In this document: positions 37,077-48,783 of the stretch, piece after piece
How positions within the stretch are numbered: position 1 is the first letter of the stretch
Layout of the letters: each line of letters starts with the position of its first letter
NCBI GenBank assembly: GCA_051294375.1
Contig: CM119270.1
Location: forward strand, 4,596,152-4,660,151
Reading direction: 5' to 3'
Length of the DNA stretch: 64,000 nt
Source: Paraspadella gotoi
Taxonomy: Eukaryota > Chaetognatha
The notes under the pieces: model-generated
What the model was told of the DNA's origin: nothing
Database searches by the model: none
What the model saw: only the letters and a program-made list of their open reading frames with translations
Position numbers and translations under genes: made by a program

Positions 37077-38691
37077 TTAACCTAAACTGACTCTGATCTG
37101 CGCCATCTTCTCGTTATAAAACCTTTCCCACGATTGTCTGAATTGCTCCGGCAAAAACCCAACGTCGTCCGTCTTTACTTGCGGCGCGACGTTGAACTCC
37201 GGCGGCACCGGCACGGGCGCCATCTGCGACCAGACGATGTTTTGCCCGCAACCTTTGTTCCGGTTGGATTTAATATGCTGAGCGTGGCGATCTAACAAAC
37301 GCGCGATCTGCAATTCTTGTGCCGAGTCGTTCCAGATAAACTGGAAGGTCGCCATGACTCCGCTGCCACCTCCGCGGACGTCGAGGGCGTTGACCAATGC
37401 CCCGCACGTGGTCTGTCCCTCGCAGCCAACGACCTTGGCCCAAACGCAACCGCAATGCGGGCAACTTCTCAGGTCGCTGACTCCGTGGGGAGCCGCATGT
37501 TCCAAAGACTTGATCCTGACGTCGTGAAGGATCGTCTTGAGCTGATTGGTCAGACTGGCGATGTGGCCGGCCTCATTGGCCAAACGAGAGTCGTCGCAAA
37601 AGGTGAAATCATTATGATCGGCGACGCGTTTCTTCGCCTCCTCGATCTCCAACAGCATCCAAGCCTGAAACTCGAAGATCAGGTCAACCTGCTGCAGCGA
37701 CTGATAGCGCTGCTGGTGCTGGTAGAACCTCTGCCGGATGGTCTCGAAGCGCTGGACCTCTTTGCGGACGCTAGCGAGAATCTTCAGGCTGCGATCGTTG
37801 ATGCGGAAGAATTGGAGGAAGTTGTTGCAGTCGATGGAGATGTTCATGGGCTCGCGTTGAATGATGCTCTTTAATCCTTGAAGGAGTTGTGCAGACGTCG
37901 AGTGGAGGCGGGAGAACATCACGGATCTAGAATAAGACGGTTTATATACTTTTAAAAAAAACAACAACAACAACATCACCACTCACTCTATCCCGCAGTT
38001 TTGATCGAGCGCGGATCGAAACTCGGGCTCTTTCCAAGTGACCGTGTCCATGTGAGTCACGCACACTCCGACGATCCTGTTGAACTCGAGAAAGCCTTCG
38101 GCATACTTAGTGACGGCATCGATGACGTTGGAGACGCCCGTGTCGGCCTTGACGACGATGAGCAAGAGGCCGACAGGCCGACGGCTCATGGCTGACGCGA
38201 TTTGGGCGTTGTGATCGAACCTCTTGGAAATGGGGTTCGTGCCCGGTGTGTCGCAGATGATCGTCCTCTCGAAGTCATCTCGGACCACGTACTCACTCGC
38301 TTCTTGAGTGAAGCTCGTGCTTTGAGTCGAGCGGAGACCCTGAACGCCGCAAAGCTTTTCCACGAGCGTCGATTTTCCGACGCGGACGTCGCCAACTAAG
38401 ACCGCGTATGGGGAAGCTGTTCGGGGTGGAGGTTGAAGGTTATCAAAGTGGGGCAAGAGGAAACAAAAATTTAAACGTAAACCAATGCGAAGTCGTTGAA
38501 CGCGGTTAAAGATATTTCGCGGCCTCTAAAACAATAAACAGTAATAGGAACTAAAAAAAAAAAAAAGAACGAACGAATTAACGAATTAATGAAAAAACGA
38601 AGGAAAAATTAATAAATTAATGTTTAGAAACAAAAAATGCGACGAACAAACCTGTATTAGAAGTTCCGCTCCAGAATTTAGAAGAAGCCAT
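37077..38691 (-). CDS. P-loop G-domain protein with C-terminal Cys-rich (RING2/IBR-like) segment (~439 aa)
   Basis: Three exons (38652-38691, 37987-38416, 37077-37926) whose phases agree. Exon 1 encodes MASSKFWSGTSNT. The G domain starts at once: G1 P-loop GDVRVGKST, G3 CDTPGT, G4-like VTHMD. This set resembles AIG1/septin-like TRAFAC GTPases. A long helical middle follows (RRRQ/E-rich, HQQRYQSLQQ). Near the end is CPHCGCVWAKVVGCEGQTTC, a CxxC...C...C pattern like the last zinc-binding ring of RBR/IBR proteins, but no full RING1-IBR-RING2 is present. This G-domain plus Cys-tail arrangement occurs, from memory, in multigene families of invertebrates of unknown role. No signal peptide or TM segment, so it is probably cytosolic. 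It is transcribed divergently from the TTF2-like gene 1.26 kb away. Confidence 0.8.
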
Positions 38692-39946
38692 TTTAACAAA
38701 GAAGATTCCTGCTCGAACGAGAGAATTGATAACAGTCACAGGAATCTGGATTCCGGTTTTATTATTTCTTTCTTTTACAGAAATTTCTGAGAAATGGCGC
38801 AACTCCAACTCTATCTGGATTGAGAACCGGTCCGAGAACTGTCACGTGATGTGATTCTCATTTCTGGGAAGTTTCCGTTTCCAACTTGCGAAAACTAATG
38901 AAATCGCATTCGAGAAGCTTTTGAAATTCGAAATTAGGGTAGACATCCTAGCGGTGGGCTAACTATTCTCCTAATACTAATAATTACTATTCTCCGTGTG
39001 ACTTGAGCCGGGGACTAATGCATTGGTTTCGAAATCAAAACGTTTCAGCTAGTGAGGCTAGTTAGGCTACGATACGATTCAGAAATTCGACGCGTAGTGA
39101 TCTAACGTTTTCGATTTTTTTTATTTTGGAGCTCAAAAGTAAAGCAATTAACAAAAGCGTTTGATGCAATCGGACTGTGCATTAACTATGTATTTTGGTT
39201 TTAAAATATTTAGACTTTGGTACTTCATTTTATTCAGAGATTCCTTTTCTTCATTTTACAGGCAACAGGTTATATATATATTACAATTAAAAAGATTACA
39301 ACATACAACATTAAGTATTGAAATTAAAATTATAAAAGTAACTAATAAAGCAAAATTATAATTATATAATGTATATATATTATTCTATATATAGTATTAT
39401 ATATAGATAGCTTATTTATTAAATGAATGGATAATTTTTATATTGGTTGTACCAATTTCATATTGTAGCGGCGCGAGCGTTGATTTTTTGTTTAAAATTA
39501 TTCCTTTTCACGTTTATGCTAAGACTCCTGCTGACCCCAAGCGAAAACATGTTGAATAAATAAAGCGCGGGAAAATTGAATTTAAGAATTTCGGGACGAA
39601 AAAGAAAGAAATAAAAAAGGACGACTGGAGCTTATTTTTATTTTTAATTTCAATGTTGACCAATGACCATGCAATCGCTTAATCACCAGAATGTGTAAAA
39701 ATGTTGTTTTTATTTTTCCTTTCAGAAAAAACAAAAACCAAAAAACTGAAAATTGCTGAAGATGATCTCAAGACGTTTGTCACAGTATATTTTCTAAAGC
39801 TTGTTTATTTTTATTTCGTCGACTCGTTCATTTTTGTTTGTTTGGCTTCCAGCATTGTCCTATGTCAATGACAATGTGATGTTTTCAGTTGTTCCATAGA
39901 CTTGGAACCGTTTTGTCCATGGGACGCGAATTTCAATTCAGAGAGC
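38692..39946. promoter_or_regulatory. Divergent intergenic region between G-domain and TTF2-like genes
   Basis: 1,255 bases separate the two start codons, so it must hold both promoters. No clear TATA box was assigned. The middle (39360-39465) is AT-rich and carries a dispersed 57-bp repeat. A one-off GC-richer stretch at 38800-38880 lies close to the G-domain gene start. Confidence 0.45.
39406..39462 (+). repeat. Dispersed repeat tail (57 bp)
   Basis: GATAGCTTATTTATTAAATG ... GGTTGTACCAATTTCATA. Identical by eye to 48191-48247 in intron 3 of the PAN-domain gene; a degenerate copy is at 33073. The upstream part also matches ~24524-24585 and ~16350-16390 (ACTTATTCATCAAATGAATG-type sequence). 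Likely the 3' end of a SINE or MITE family. Confidence 0.75.
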
Positions 39947-42900
39947 ATGGAATCAATACTCTGCGATGAGCACCGGGTTCCCTGTTATTTGAAAACTGGA
40001 TTAAAGGATGGACCGTCTAAGGTACGTACATCTAGATATACAATATACTAGTACTAGTAGTAGATCATACATCCTCCTTGTTCCCTCTCATAAATCTTCT
40101 GTTTTCATTAACATTTACAACTATTACATAGCACAAACACTTTTACGTGTGCAGCGAGTCGGCTCTCGGTTGCAAGTTTGTCAAAAAAGCGTCTAAGATA
40201 AAGAACTTGGCCAAGTGTCCGCATCACCAATGGCGCGTCGTCGAATTGCAGGTATAAATACAAGTTAGAACTATAAAATATAATATAAAAAAATAATGTT
40301 TTTCTTTTTTCTTGTTTTTTTTCGCACTAGTGTCTGAGTCACGACGGTCGGACGATCCACTATCGTTGTCCAGAGGGTCGAAACAAAGGAAAGCCATGGT
40401 GCGGTCGCTCAGAGCTTCCCGCTGCCGTCGCGCCACTTGTCCCTAATTCTGCGGAATCCGACGCCATCGATTCGGAAAATCAACGCAACGACGTCGCTTC
40501 TGTTACTAAGTTAGTTATTCTCATTTCCCGTTTTTTAATTACTAGTATTAATTTCTCTCTCTCACTTCCTTTCATACTTCCGTTTTCCTTCAGTGTCCAG
40601 AATCATACTTCCAGCGCCGAAACTTCAAAGAGCCGCGTCTTCACCGGCCAGCCCCTCGTCAGTCACGATCAACGACCGCGTAAAGAATCGACCGCCTCCG
40701 AGACGCTCGTCAAGGATCGCGTTAAAACTCCTTCCTCGTCGCTGGCGGAAAAAATGGCCAGGATGAAGTTGACGTCAAAGGATGACAGCGTGGCTATGTC
40801 GTCCTCTCGTGACGCTGTTGGCGTAATTAAACCTAAAATGGCTATCAAAGATGACGCAGAATCGCCGGCCAAATCTCCTCGTGATGGCGAGAAAACGCAA
40901 TCCTCTAAAAACAAAGATAAAAAAACAGCGCCGCCTCGAAAAGAGGAGTCGGGACTTGTTTGTCTTCAATCCGATCCCGCTACCATAATCACCGCAGCGG
41001 CTAAAGTCTTTCCCCAGTATCTCCACCGCGTGGGTTCCTCTTCGGAGGCCATATCAAAATCAACCGCGTCAGGTTCTCTTAGCGAAAATAAATCTCAGCC
41101 GCTGCCAATCGATTCGTCGGACAGAAACAGTTCTTCGTCAGAGGCGAAATCGGGTCGCGAGATTCGAGCGAAAAGGCCAAGCAAGGATTGGCTGGAACGC
41201 TTCGTCGACGGGGGCGTCGGAGCGGCGGAAGATCGACGAGCCTCTGCCGACGAGGTCGTTGAATCCGAAGATGAAGTCATCGTCGTCGCGGAGAAGCCTC
41301 CGCCGAAAACCTACGAGAGGCGAAGAGCGGAATCTGCCACCGCCGCCGCCACTGCAGCACCCACCGCTCCGTCGTGGCGGCGCCAAGTGGCGAAAAGCGA
41401 GAGCGGCGCCTCTTCAACCTGGCGTCAGCAAACTCTGTTCGAGGTTGGCGCGGTGAAGACGACCGAGGATTCCAAGGTATCGTCGTTCATGTGAGAAAAT
41501 GATTCAAATTGACAACTGACAAGATAATTACATCTTGGCATCAATACCGCGCCTTAGGTTTTGGACCGTCTGCCCGACCGGCCTGGCTTGGATCAAAACG
41601 TGCTCGACCGCATGCTCGCTGCCGCCGGGCAGAGTGAAAAACTCTACGGCGGTCGAATGACCGAGGCTAAAGTGAATCGCGTCACCACCGTCACTGAAGA
41701 GGCGCTGGACAACCTTCAAAAGTGCTTGGCGAGGATGCCCGACCAAAGCGTGCAATTGAAGGATCCTCCGGGTAAGGATGTTCGCTTTGCGGTCGATTTT
41801 AAAGCTTTTGTCGGATACAGACTGTATTACAGTGTCTTCTTTTGAGCTGAATAAACTGATGACAGGCAGTCCATTCATTAGGGTTGCGGATTTCTTTGTT
41901 TCCTCATCAACGACATGCAATGGCTTGGCTGGCGTGGCGTGAAATGCAAGACCCTCCTTCAGGAATTCTTGCCGATGACATGGGCTTAGGTAATGAAAAT
42001 TTTTTTTCATTTTTATTGCGTTTTTGATTATGAATTATAATACTTGTAGTGTAGTAGAAAGAATATTATCTAAATTATCAAATACTAAGATGGTTTGTAC
42101 TTTGTACGCAATCTTTGTCAGGATTTGTGTTATGTATCAACTTTTTTTTCAAGGAAAGACATTAACTATGATCGCTCACGTTTTAAAGAGCAAAGAGATA
42201 GACGATGATCTCGACGAAGACAAGAAAAAAGACGACGACGACGAAAAGAACGTTTTCCAAGAAAAAAACGATAATGATGATAAAGGTAAAGTTAAAAAAA
42301 AAGTGTTAGTAAAGATATGTAATTAACTGACAATCTTTTCCTTCTTTCAGAAAACTGCGGAAATAAAAAAAGCTTAAAATTAGGTCCCAAATCCGGCGGG
42401 CTCCTTCTCAGTCGAGCGACTTTGATCGTTTGTCCCGCATCTCTGCTCTATCAGTGGAAAAAGGAGATTGAGAGAAGATGTTCCGATCGATTGGGGCTCA
42501 AGACTTTGCTGTACCACGGACCTCAAAGGTTAGATCGGCGACGGCAATTGATGTTTTCCCCGTTCTAAAACTGGAATAATAAATAAAATTTAATCGGATG
42601 TTATTTTCTAGACCGGCCAGTCCCGGCGAAGTGGTCGACAACGACTTCGTGATCACCACGTACACTTTGATGTCTTCGGAGGGAAAGTTACCGGGTAAAC
42701 TAAAAATAAATGTAGTCTAAATTATAGTACATAATTCATAAAAAACTAACATAAGCTAACTTAAAAAAAACGAATCCGCCTTCGAGGCGACGACGCGAAG
42801 AGGAAGTGGCACGAGAGCAAAGCGGAGGATCGTCCCGCCGCCGACGTCGACGCCTCTCACTTCGTGCGGAGTCCGCTCTTTCGCGTCGGGTGGCGACGCG

Positions 42901-45392
42901 TCGTTCTGGACGAGGCTCACGTCATCAAGAATCACAAGTCGCAGACATCAGTGAGTTTTACGCGGTTTTTTTTTATGGCCATTTTTTTTGGAGTTTGTTC
43001 CGAATATATTCGGCGTTTTAAACTTTTCCTTAATTTGCGTAGTTAATTTCTAATTTTTACGACTTTTTGTTGCTATTTTTTCTTTCGAAAAATTCTCGCC
43101 AATGAACCCTATTTTGATTTTTTTTTAAATTTATTTTGCGCTGGTCAGAAATCTGCTTGCCGACTCCGCGCCAAGTATCGATGGGCGCTGACGGGCACGC
43201 CCATTCAAAACCAGCTGCTCGACATGTTCGCCCTCATTCGATTTCTTCGCGTCTCGCCTTTTGATGAATTTAAATTATGGAAGCGACAGGTAGACGACTG
43301 AAAATGACTATGAGTGTGAAACGATTTCTCAAACCCATTTTACTCGCCATGCAATTCTTTATTCAAATATTGCATCAGTAATCAACACCGTTTTGTATTT
43401 CAGGTTGAGAGCGCCCACTCCGGAGTCCAACGCCTCCAGGTTTTGGTGCAGACTCTGCTGCTGCGTCGAGCGAAGACGGATTTGGGTCTGGACGGGAAAG
43501 CGGTCGTGGATCTCCCGACGAAGACGGCGGAGACTCATCTGCTCGATCTTGGTCCGGACGAACGGAGAGTCTACGACAAAAGTGAACGAAAAACCGTTTG
43601 GTTTTTGGAGATCATTTCGTTTAATCACCCGAATTCTTTATTTTATCCTTTAGTCTTCGCTCAAACGAAGAACGTCTTCTTGAACTTCCTGGAAAACCGC
43701 GCTGCCGGTCAATCCAAAACGCCTTCCGTCGGGCGCCCGGCTGCTGAGGCGGACAACGACGATTCCAAGCGACCCACCCAGTCTCATATCCTCGTGCTGC
43801 TGCTTCGATTGCGTCAGGCGTGTTCGCATCTCTCGCTGCTGAAGGTAAATGCTGCCGCTGCGTTATACATGAGCTATTAGAAAACTACTTGACAAATTTC
43901 GAAAGATCATTTATCCTCGCCTGACCTTACCTTAAATCCAGAGTTCCGTCTCGTCGAAGGAAGATCGAGAGGCGGCGACGGAAGAAGGGATCGATTTCGA
44001 GTTGGAGTCGATGATGGAGAATTTGAAAACAAGAGACGATGATGAGGATGATGATGTTAATTCGACGAGCCATTCCAGTCGTGCCTCGACTTCGACAAAG
44101 CTGAAGATCGACGGCGAAACGAACTCGAAAATCTTCCGCTCGGATTTTCTCGGTTAGATTACCCCAATAAAAATATTATTCCAAAATATTGTATTTATTG
44201 AAACAAAACCTAATCACTCGCTCTTCGTAATTATAACACATTTTTAAGAAAATCGTCTAAACTTCAATTATTATTTTTTTCTCAGGAACGAAGGTGATCG
44301 CGCTCAAAGAGGCGCTTCGACTCATCATTTCTGAGAAATCTGACGAAAAGGTCGTCCTTGTTTCTCAATGGACGTCTATGCTGGACGTCTTAGCGAAACA
44401 TTTGGATAAAATGCGAATTCATTACTTAACGATCAAGGTTTTGCTATTACTCGTCGTTTTCCTTATGTTGTCTTGCGGGTGTCATTTTGTTTCTACCTTT
44501 GATTTTATTGGTAGAGTAAAACATCATTGTTTATTTTCCTTTTTTTTAACTATTGCTGTTTGAACTTCATGAAGAGGTGGAAAGATAAAACTAACGATTT
44601 CCCTTTACTCCCTATTTTTTCCCCCTTACCTTTATGTATTTTTCTCCATCTTTCCTTATTTCTTCTCTTTCCTTTACTCCTTTTCCTCATCGTTTTCTCA
44701 TCCCTTTCTTCTCTCCTCCCTTATCCCTCTTCTTCTCTCCTCCCTTATCCCCTTTATTCTCTCTCTCTTCTTCTCTCCTCCCTTATCCCCTTTCTTCTCT
44801 CTCTCTTCTTCTCTCCTCCCTTATCCCCTTTCCTCACCCGATTTCTCCCCCTCTTCCTCCCTCTACAGGGCGACACCACCCCACGACGACGCGGTGAAAT
44901 AGTGGACGAGATCAACTCCCCCTCCTCTTCCTCCCCTCGCGTCCTCCTCCTCTCTCTCCGCGCGGGCGGACTCGGCCTCAACCTCGTCGGCGCCAACCAC
45001 CTTTTCCTCCTCGACTCTCATTGGAATCCCGCGTTGGAGGCGCAGGCCGTCGACAGGGTCTACCGTCTGGGGCAAACGAGAGACGTTTACGTCCACAAGT
45101 TTCTCTGTCGGGTGGGTTTTTTTTTCTTCTCTTTATTTTAGTTTCTTTATTTCCGTTATTTCTCTCTATTTCTTTCTCTCTCTCCCCTTGCCTTTCCTCC
45201 CTCTTCTTCCTCTCTCAGGGAACGATAGAAGAGCGCATCCTGCAGATGCAGACTTCGAAACTAAAGTTGGCCGACGACATCCTCCACGGAAAAGAAGCGG
45301 AAGGCGCCTTCGTCGCCGCCCACAACAAGCTCTCCCTTGAAGACCTCATGCTCCTATTCGACGTTCCTAGGAAAAGTCAACACTCGAATTGA
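39947..45392 (+). CDS. Transcription termination factor 2-like SNF2 ATPase (1,141 aa)
   Basis: TTF2/lodestar proteins are dsDNA-dependent ATPases that release RNA polymerase II and its transcript. A 17-exon model is fully phase-consistent: 39947-40021, 40132-40251, 40331-40509, 40594-41476, 41558-41771, 41882-41989, 42154-42285, 42351-42528, 42612-42694, 42787-42950, 43149-43289, 43404-43581, 43654-43844, 43942-44152, 44286-44437, 44869-45111, 45219-45392. The N-terminus has a GRF-type zinc finger ([29 protein letters not shown]); human TTF2 has this too. A ~300-residue Ser/Lys-rich linker follows. SNF2 motifs: [12 protein letters not shown], Ia [89 protein letters not shown]. The length is close to human TTF2 (about 1,160). 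Start MESILCDEH is the first ATG in frame with the finger. Exon 10 uses a weak acceptor (TTCGAG|GC). Confidence 0.95.
44600..44868 (+). repeat. Polypyrimidine tandem repeat in TTF2-like intron 15
   Basis: A ~38-bp C/T-only unit (containing CTTCTCTCCTCCCTTATCCC) is repeated about three times and runs directly into the CTCTACAG acceptor at 44868. It gives the exon an extraordinarily long polypyrimidine tract. Confidence 0.8.
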
Positions 45393-45495
45393 TTGTCAAA
45401 TTTGTTACTCTTCGTCGTGTTGCTTCTCATTCGGTGTTGCCAGTTGTATTTGATGTGTACATTTGTTGTAAAATGTACTTAAATCCTAATTTCTT

Positions 45496-45501
45496 AATAA
45501 A
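45496..45501 (+). terminator. Poly(A) signal of the TTF2-like gene
   Basis: AATAAA about 104 bases after the stop codon, followed by T/A-rich DNA. Confidence 0.6.
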
Positions 45502-46691
45502 TTTCAAATTTGGTAATGATTCATAGGGGTTTACAACAAAAAAATGTTTATTTCTTATATATTTTTTTTTTCTTTAATTAAAAAAATTCGGTCCATTCTT
45601 TACTTTATTTTAATATTAATTTTCTTTTTGTCATTGACTTGCCGTCATTGAGCATTCCAATTTTTTTTCGTGAGATCGATTCAGAAAATTGTATTAAAGT
45701 TCTAATTATAGTTTTTCGAGATCAGACAAAAAAGAAATACGTACTGAGGTTATAGTGACATTTTGATTTTAGTATGCGAGAGCTATGTGTGTGTTCGAGA
45801 CATTGATTGTTAGGGAAAGAGAATGGGGAGAGCGGGAGGATGAGAGAGATCAAAGTGTAGACAAAGCGAAAGCAAGAACCAAGGTGGTCAATGGGTATCG
45901 TACTTAATAGAAATATTGTCTGACTTTCGGTCTTGCTTAGTGGACGACGCTGTGGACTGACGTCACCTTCCTGCTATTCCAAGTAGTGGCGCAAAGGGCG
46001 GAAGACGTAGGGACTCCCGGCAGAGCGGGCAAACTCTGACATGGATCTTACAAAAGTAACATCTCATATCACTCAGCTTGTGAAAACAGAGAAACATAGT
46101 AAGGAAAAAAAGGACAAGAGGTTGAAGTATTACGACTCGTCTCTTCTCACAAGTACCTAAAAAAAAAGTTGCAAACCCTGGGACACTAATTTAATTTGCT
46201 AGAGGAAATAAACTCACTTTGTTGAAGTAAACTTATGTTGAAGTAAACGTATCAAACATAGAACGGTCTGTCATTTGGACGACGAATGTTGCAACCTCAA
46301 CCGGCTCACAAATTTGACATCAGATTTTTCAGAAAGTTAACTAAATCAGAAACGTGCTGCATACAATGTTGCTTATTACCAATATTTACTATATCGCGGC
46401 TCCTACATTATTTATAAGCTTTATCCATATGTAACATTTACTAGACGCGTGCTATAACGCGTGCTTTTTTTATGTGACCGAGATAAAATATCTCCCCCAA
46501 GGACGTTTTCATACCTGACAATATACGAATCTTGAAAGACCAGTATTTCTAGAAAATTAAAAAACCTTGATATTCTGGCTGCAAGAGTCGGTATTTCATT
46601 TCTCATATTCTGGCCGTCGATTGACAAGAAATTTCCACCGAAATAATTGATTAGTGACTTGTACCAATATTCGCGGTTAAGTTTCTCAGCA
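45502..46691. other. Intergenic spacer, promoter side of the PAN-domain gene
   Basis: No exon is supported. AT-rich with poly-T runs. Nothing repeat-like stood out apart from a GC-richer patch at 45930-46040 of unknown nature. Confidence 0.5.
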
Positions 46692-48783
46692 ATGACGTCG
46701 CTAAGCTTTTACGTTTTTATCGTCGCTCTCGTCGGCGTCGACGTCGCCACGTCTTCACCGGCGTGCTCTTCTCAAATCGGCACCGATTACTCGGGACCCA
46801 ATATCGATGCTTTTCCTGCCGTCAACGCTTTGGTAAATATTTGGATAAGGCGCTTAGTGGGCTGAAGACTACTATCCGTAACTTCTATGCCCCCTCATCA
46901 CAGCAGCCATGGAATGGGTCCTGGGCTTTGAACCAGGCTTGAGGGTTTTCCACTCCCCCAAGGCGGTTTAAGGCCGTCCTCACGCTTCCCGGTACTTAGT
47001 GGTCATGAGCTGAAGCCACCGGGTCACGACCGAAGGTGTCATGCTTATAGGCAGGGTGAACTTAGGCAATGCCCGACAACAAATATCTATTTTTTTCCGA
47101 ACAAAATTTAATTGTAACTTTAATTATTCCTCGAGATCTGCCAGTTGATCTGTCGCTCCGATCCTCGATGCAAATCCTACAGTTTTTACGGACCGAGAAA
47201 AGGGTGCTACTTGAAAGCCGACGCTCCGACAGGAAAGAGTTTCGTAAATTCGCAGAGCGTCTCCGGCATCTGCGGATGCGATCGCTATCGGTATCCGGCG
47301 CCGCAGGTTCAACCCGGCGTCTGTACCTCCGAATTGGGAGTGGACTACTGGGGCAATGATATCAGTAATTTCCTCGGTAAGAATATCTTCGGTGAAGGTG
47401 ACGGAGTGAGTAGTCTTATAATCTTTTGCCATTTAATGAAAACTTACTTTCTATTCAACGAAAAAATAACAAAATAAATATTTTTTTTTAGAATTGCATG
47501 TATATATTAGAGAAAGCAAAGTGATTTGGAATTTATACAACGATTTTTATTTTTAAGAGAGACGGACATGTCGAAACATGTCCGTCTCTCTTAAAAATAA
47601 AATTCGTCTAAATTCCAAAACACTTTGCTTTCTTTAATGCTAAATAACAACGAAAAAGAAAGGATTATCACATATTATATGATATCGTTAGCTTCCTCTC
47701 GTTGCCATTCTTAAACCTCTCATTTTCTCGTTTTAACTTTAAGAGGTGAGTGCTTACCACTGCCTCCAACGATGCTGGAACACCAACGGCTGCAATGCCT
47801 ACTCTTACAACGCGGACCGCCGACGTTGCTACCTCAAATCGGCGGCCAAGAATCGGATCCAACTCGGAATAGATCAAACTTCCGGGATTTGCCAGAAAGA
47901 GTTCTCCAATCCGTGCCTCGGGAAAATCGGCGTCAGCTTCCGCAGCAAGTAATTAGAAATAGGAGGAGGAAGAGGAGGAGGAGGTAGAAGGGAGGAAGAG
48001 GAGGATTAATTGATAAATTTTCTCGTAAAGGTGAAAACCGGAGGTTTGGTAGTAAAAGTAGGCATAAACCGATCCAACTAAATCTTAGAAACGGATAGAG
48101 AGAGAGATAGAAAGATAGAAAGTGAGTTATACAATATAAAAGTGTGATGGAGGCCTTAAACCACCAAAGCCTGTCCAAAGTCAGGGACAAGATAGCTTAT
48201 TTATTAAATGAATGGATAATTTTTATATTGGTTGTACCAATTTCATATATATATTGGCTGTACCAATTTCATACGTATAAATATATAATATTCGAAAGAA
48301 ACCGACTTCTCGAATCAATTTTGCCGTATTGAACTAAAAAAAACTCAAAATATAATTTCTTTCTCCTGCAGAGTTTTGCATGAGACCTTGAGCTCGATAC
48401 CAAGCTCCGCCGTCTGCCGAAACAAATGCCAGGAGACCGCCTCCTGCACCGCGTTCGAGTTCGTCCCAAAGACCGGCGAGTGTTCCATTCTGAAGCGCGC
48501 GAAAAACCCGTCGCCGGAAGTGGGCATCATTAGCGCCGCCTGCATCGACCTCCCGTTCCGCGAGCCGACGCCCTGCACCTGCTCGGTCGAGTTGGGCATC
48601 CGGTTGGCGGGTGGCGAAGCCTTCTATGCCAACACACCCGACAAGTGTCGGGACGCTTGTCAGGCCGAAAAAGATTGTCTCGCCTTTTCCTTTGAAGAAT
48701 CCTCGTCTCGGTGTCGGCTTAGCCGCGAAAACGTCGGCCAGAGATTCGTCGATGATAAGTCTATTTCTGGAATTTGCAACTAA
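46692..48783 (+). CDS. Secreted protein with four PAN/Apple domains (329 aa)
   Basis: Four exons, phases consistent: 46692-46832, 47145-47376, 47744-47948, 48372-48783. Residues 1-~22 (MTSLSFYVFIVALVGVDVAT) are a signal peptide. Then come four Cys-patterned repeats of ~65-70 residues starting CSSQIGTDYSG, CTSELGVDYWG, CLGKIGVSFRSK and CSVELGIRL; repeats 1, 2 and 4 end in SGIC and repeat 3 in AAC. Cys-x3-Cys pairs such as CLQRCW, CRNKC and CRDAC with following SYSF/AYSY/AFEF/AFSF segments are typical of PAN folds, which bind proteins or carbohydrates outside the cell. No TM or GPI signal is visible, so the protein is probably secreted. Exon borders fall inside repeats. A longer form of exon 2, ending at 47405, is possible but breaks phase. 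Confidence 0.85.
46850..47075 (-). repeat. tRNA-like SINE in intron 1 of the PAN gene
   Basis: On the minus strand there is a B-box-like GGTTCAAAGCC (46934-46924) and, upstream of it, an A-box-like TGGCTTCAGCTCATG near 47015. The body is GC-richer than the intron around it. The boxes are ~75 bases apart, longer than in a tRNA, so the call is tentative. Confidence 0.45.
47506..47641. mobile_element. Foldback element in intron 2 of the PAN gene
   Basis: Two ~66-bp arms (47506-47571 and 47576-47641) are near-perfect inverted repeats with a 4-base loop (CGAA). Each arm runs from AGAAAGCAAAGTG inward to GAGAGACGGACATGT. The arm is homologous to the element end at 63363-63425 (shared ACAACGATTTTTATT and GACATGT...CG), so it looks like two element tails joined head to head at the GAAACATGTCC motif. 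Confidence 0.8.
48150..48275 (+). repeat. Dispersed repeat in intron 3 of the PAN gene
   Basis: Contains CCTGTCCAAAGTCAGGGACA and the 57-bp tail identical to 39406-39462. A partial tandem copy of TTGGCTGTACCAATTTCATA follows at ~48256-48275. Confidence 0.75.
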
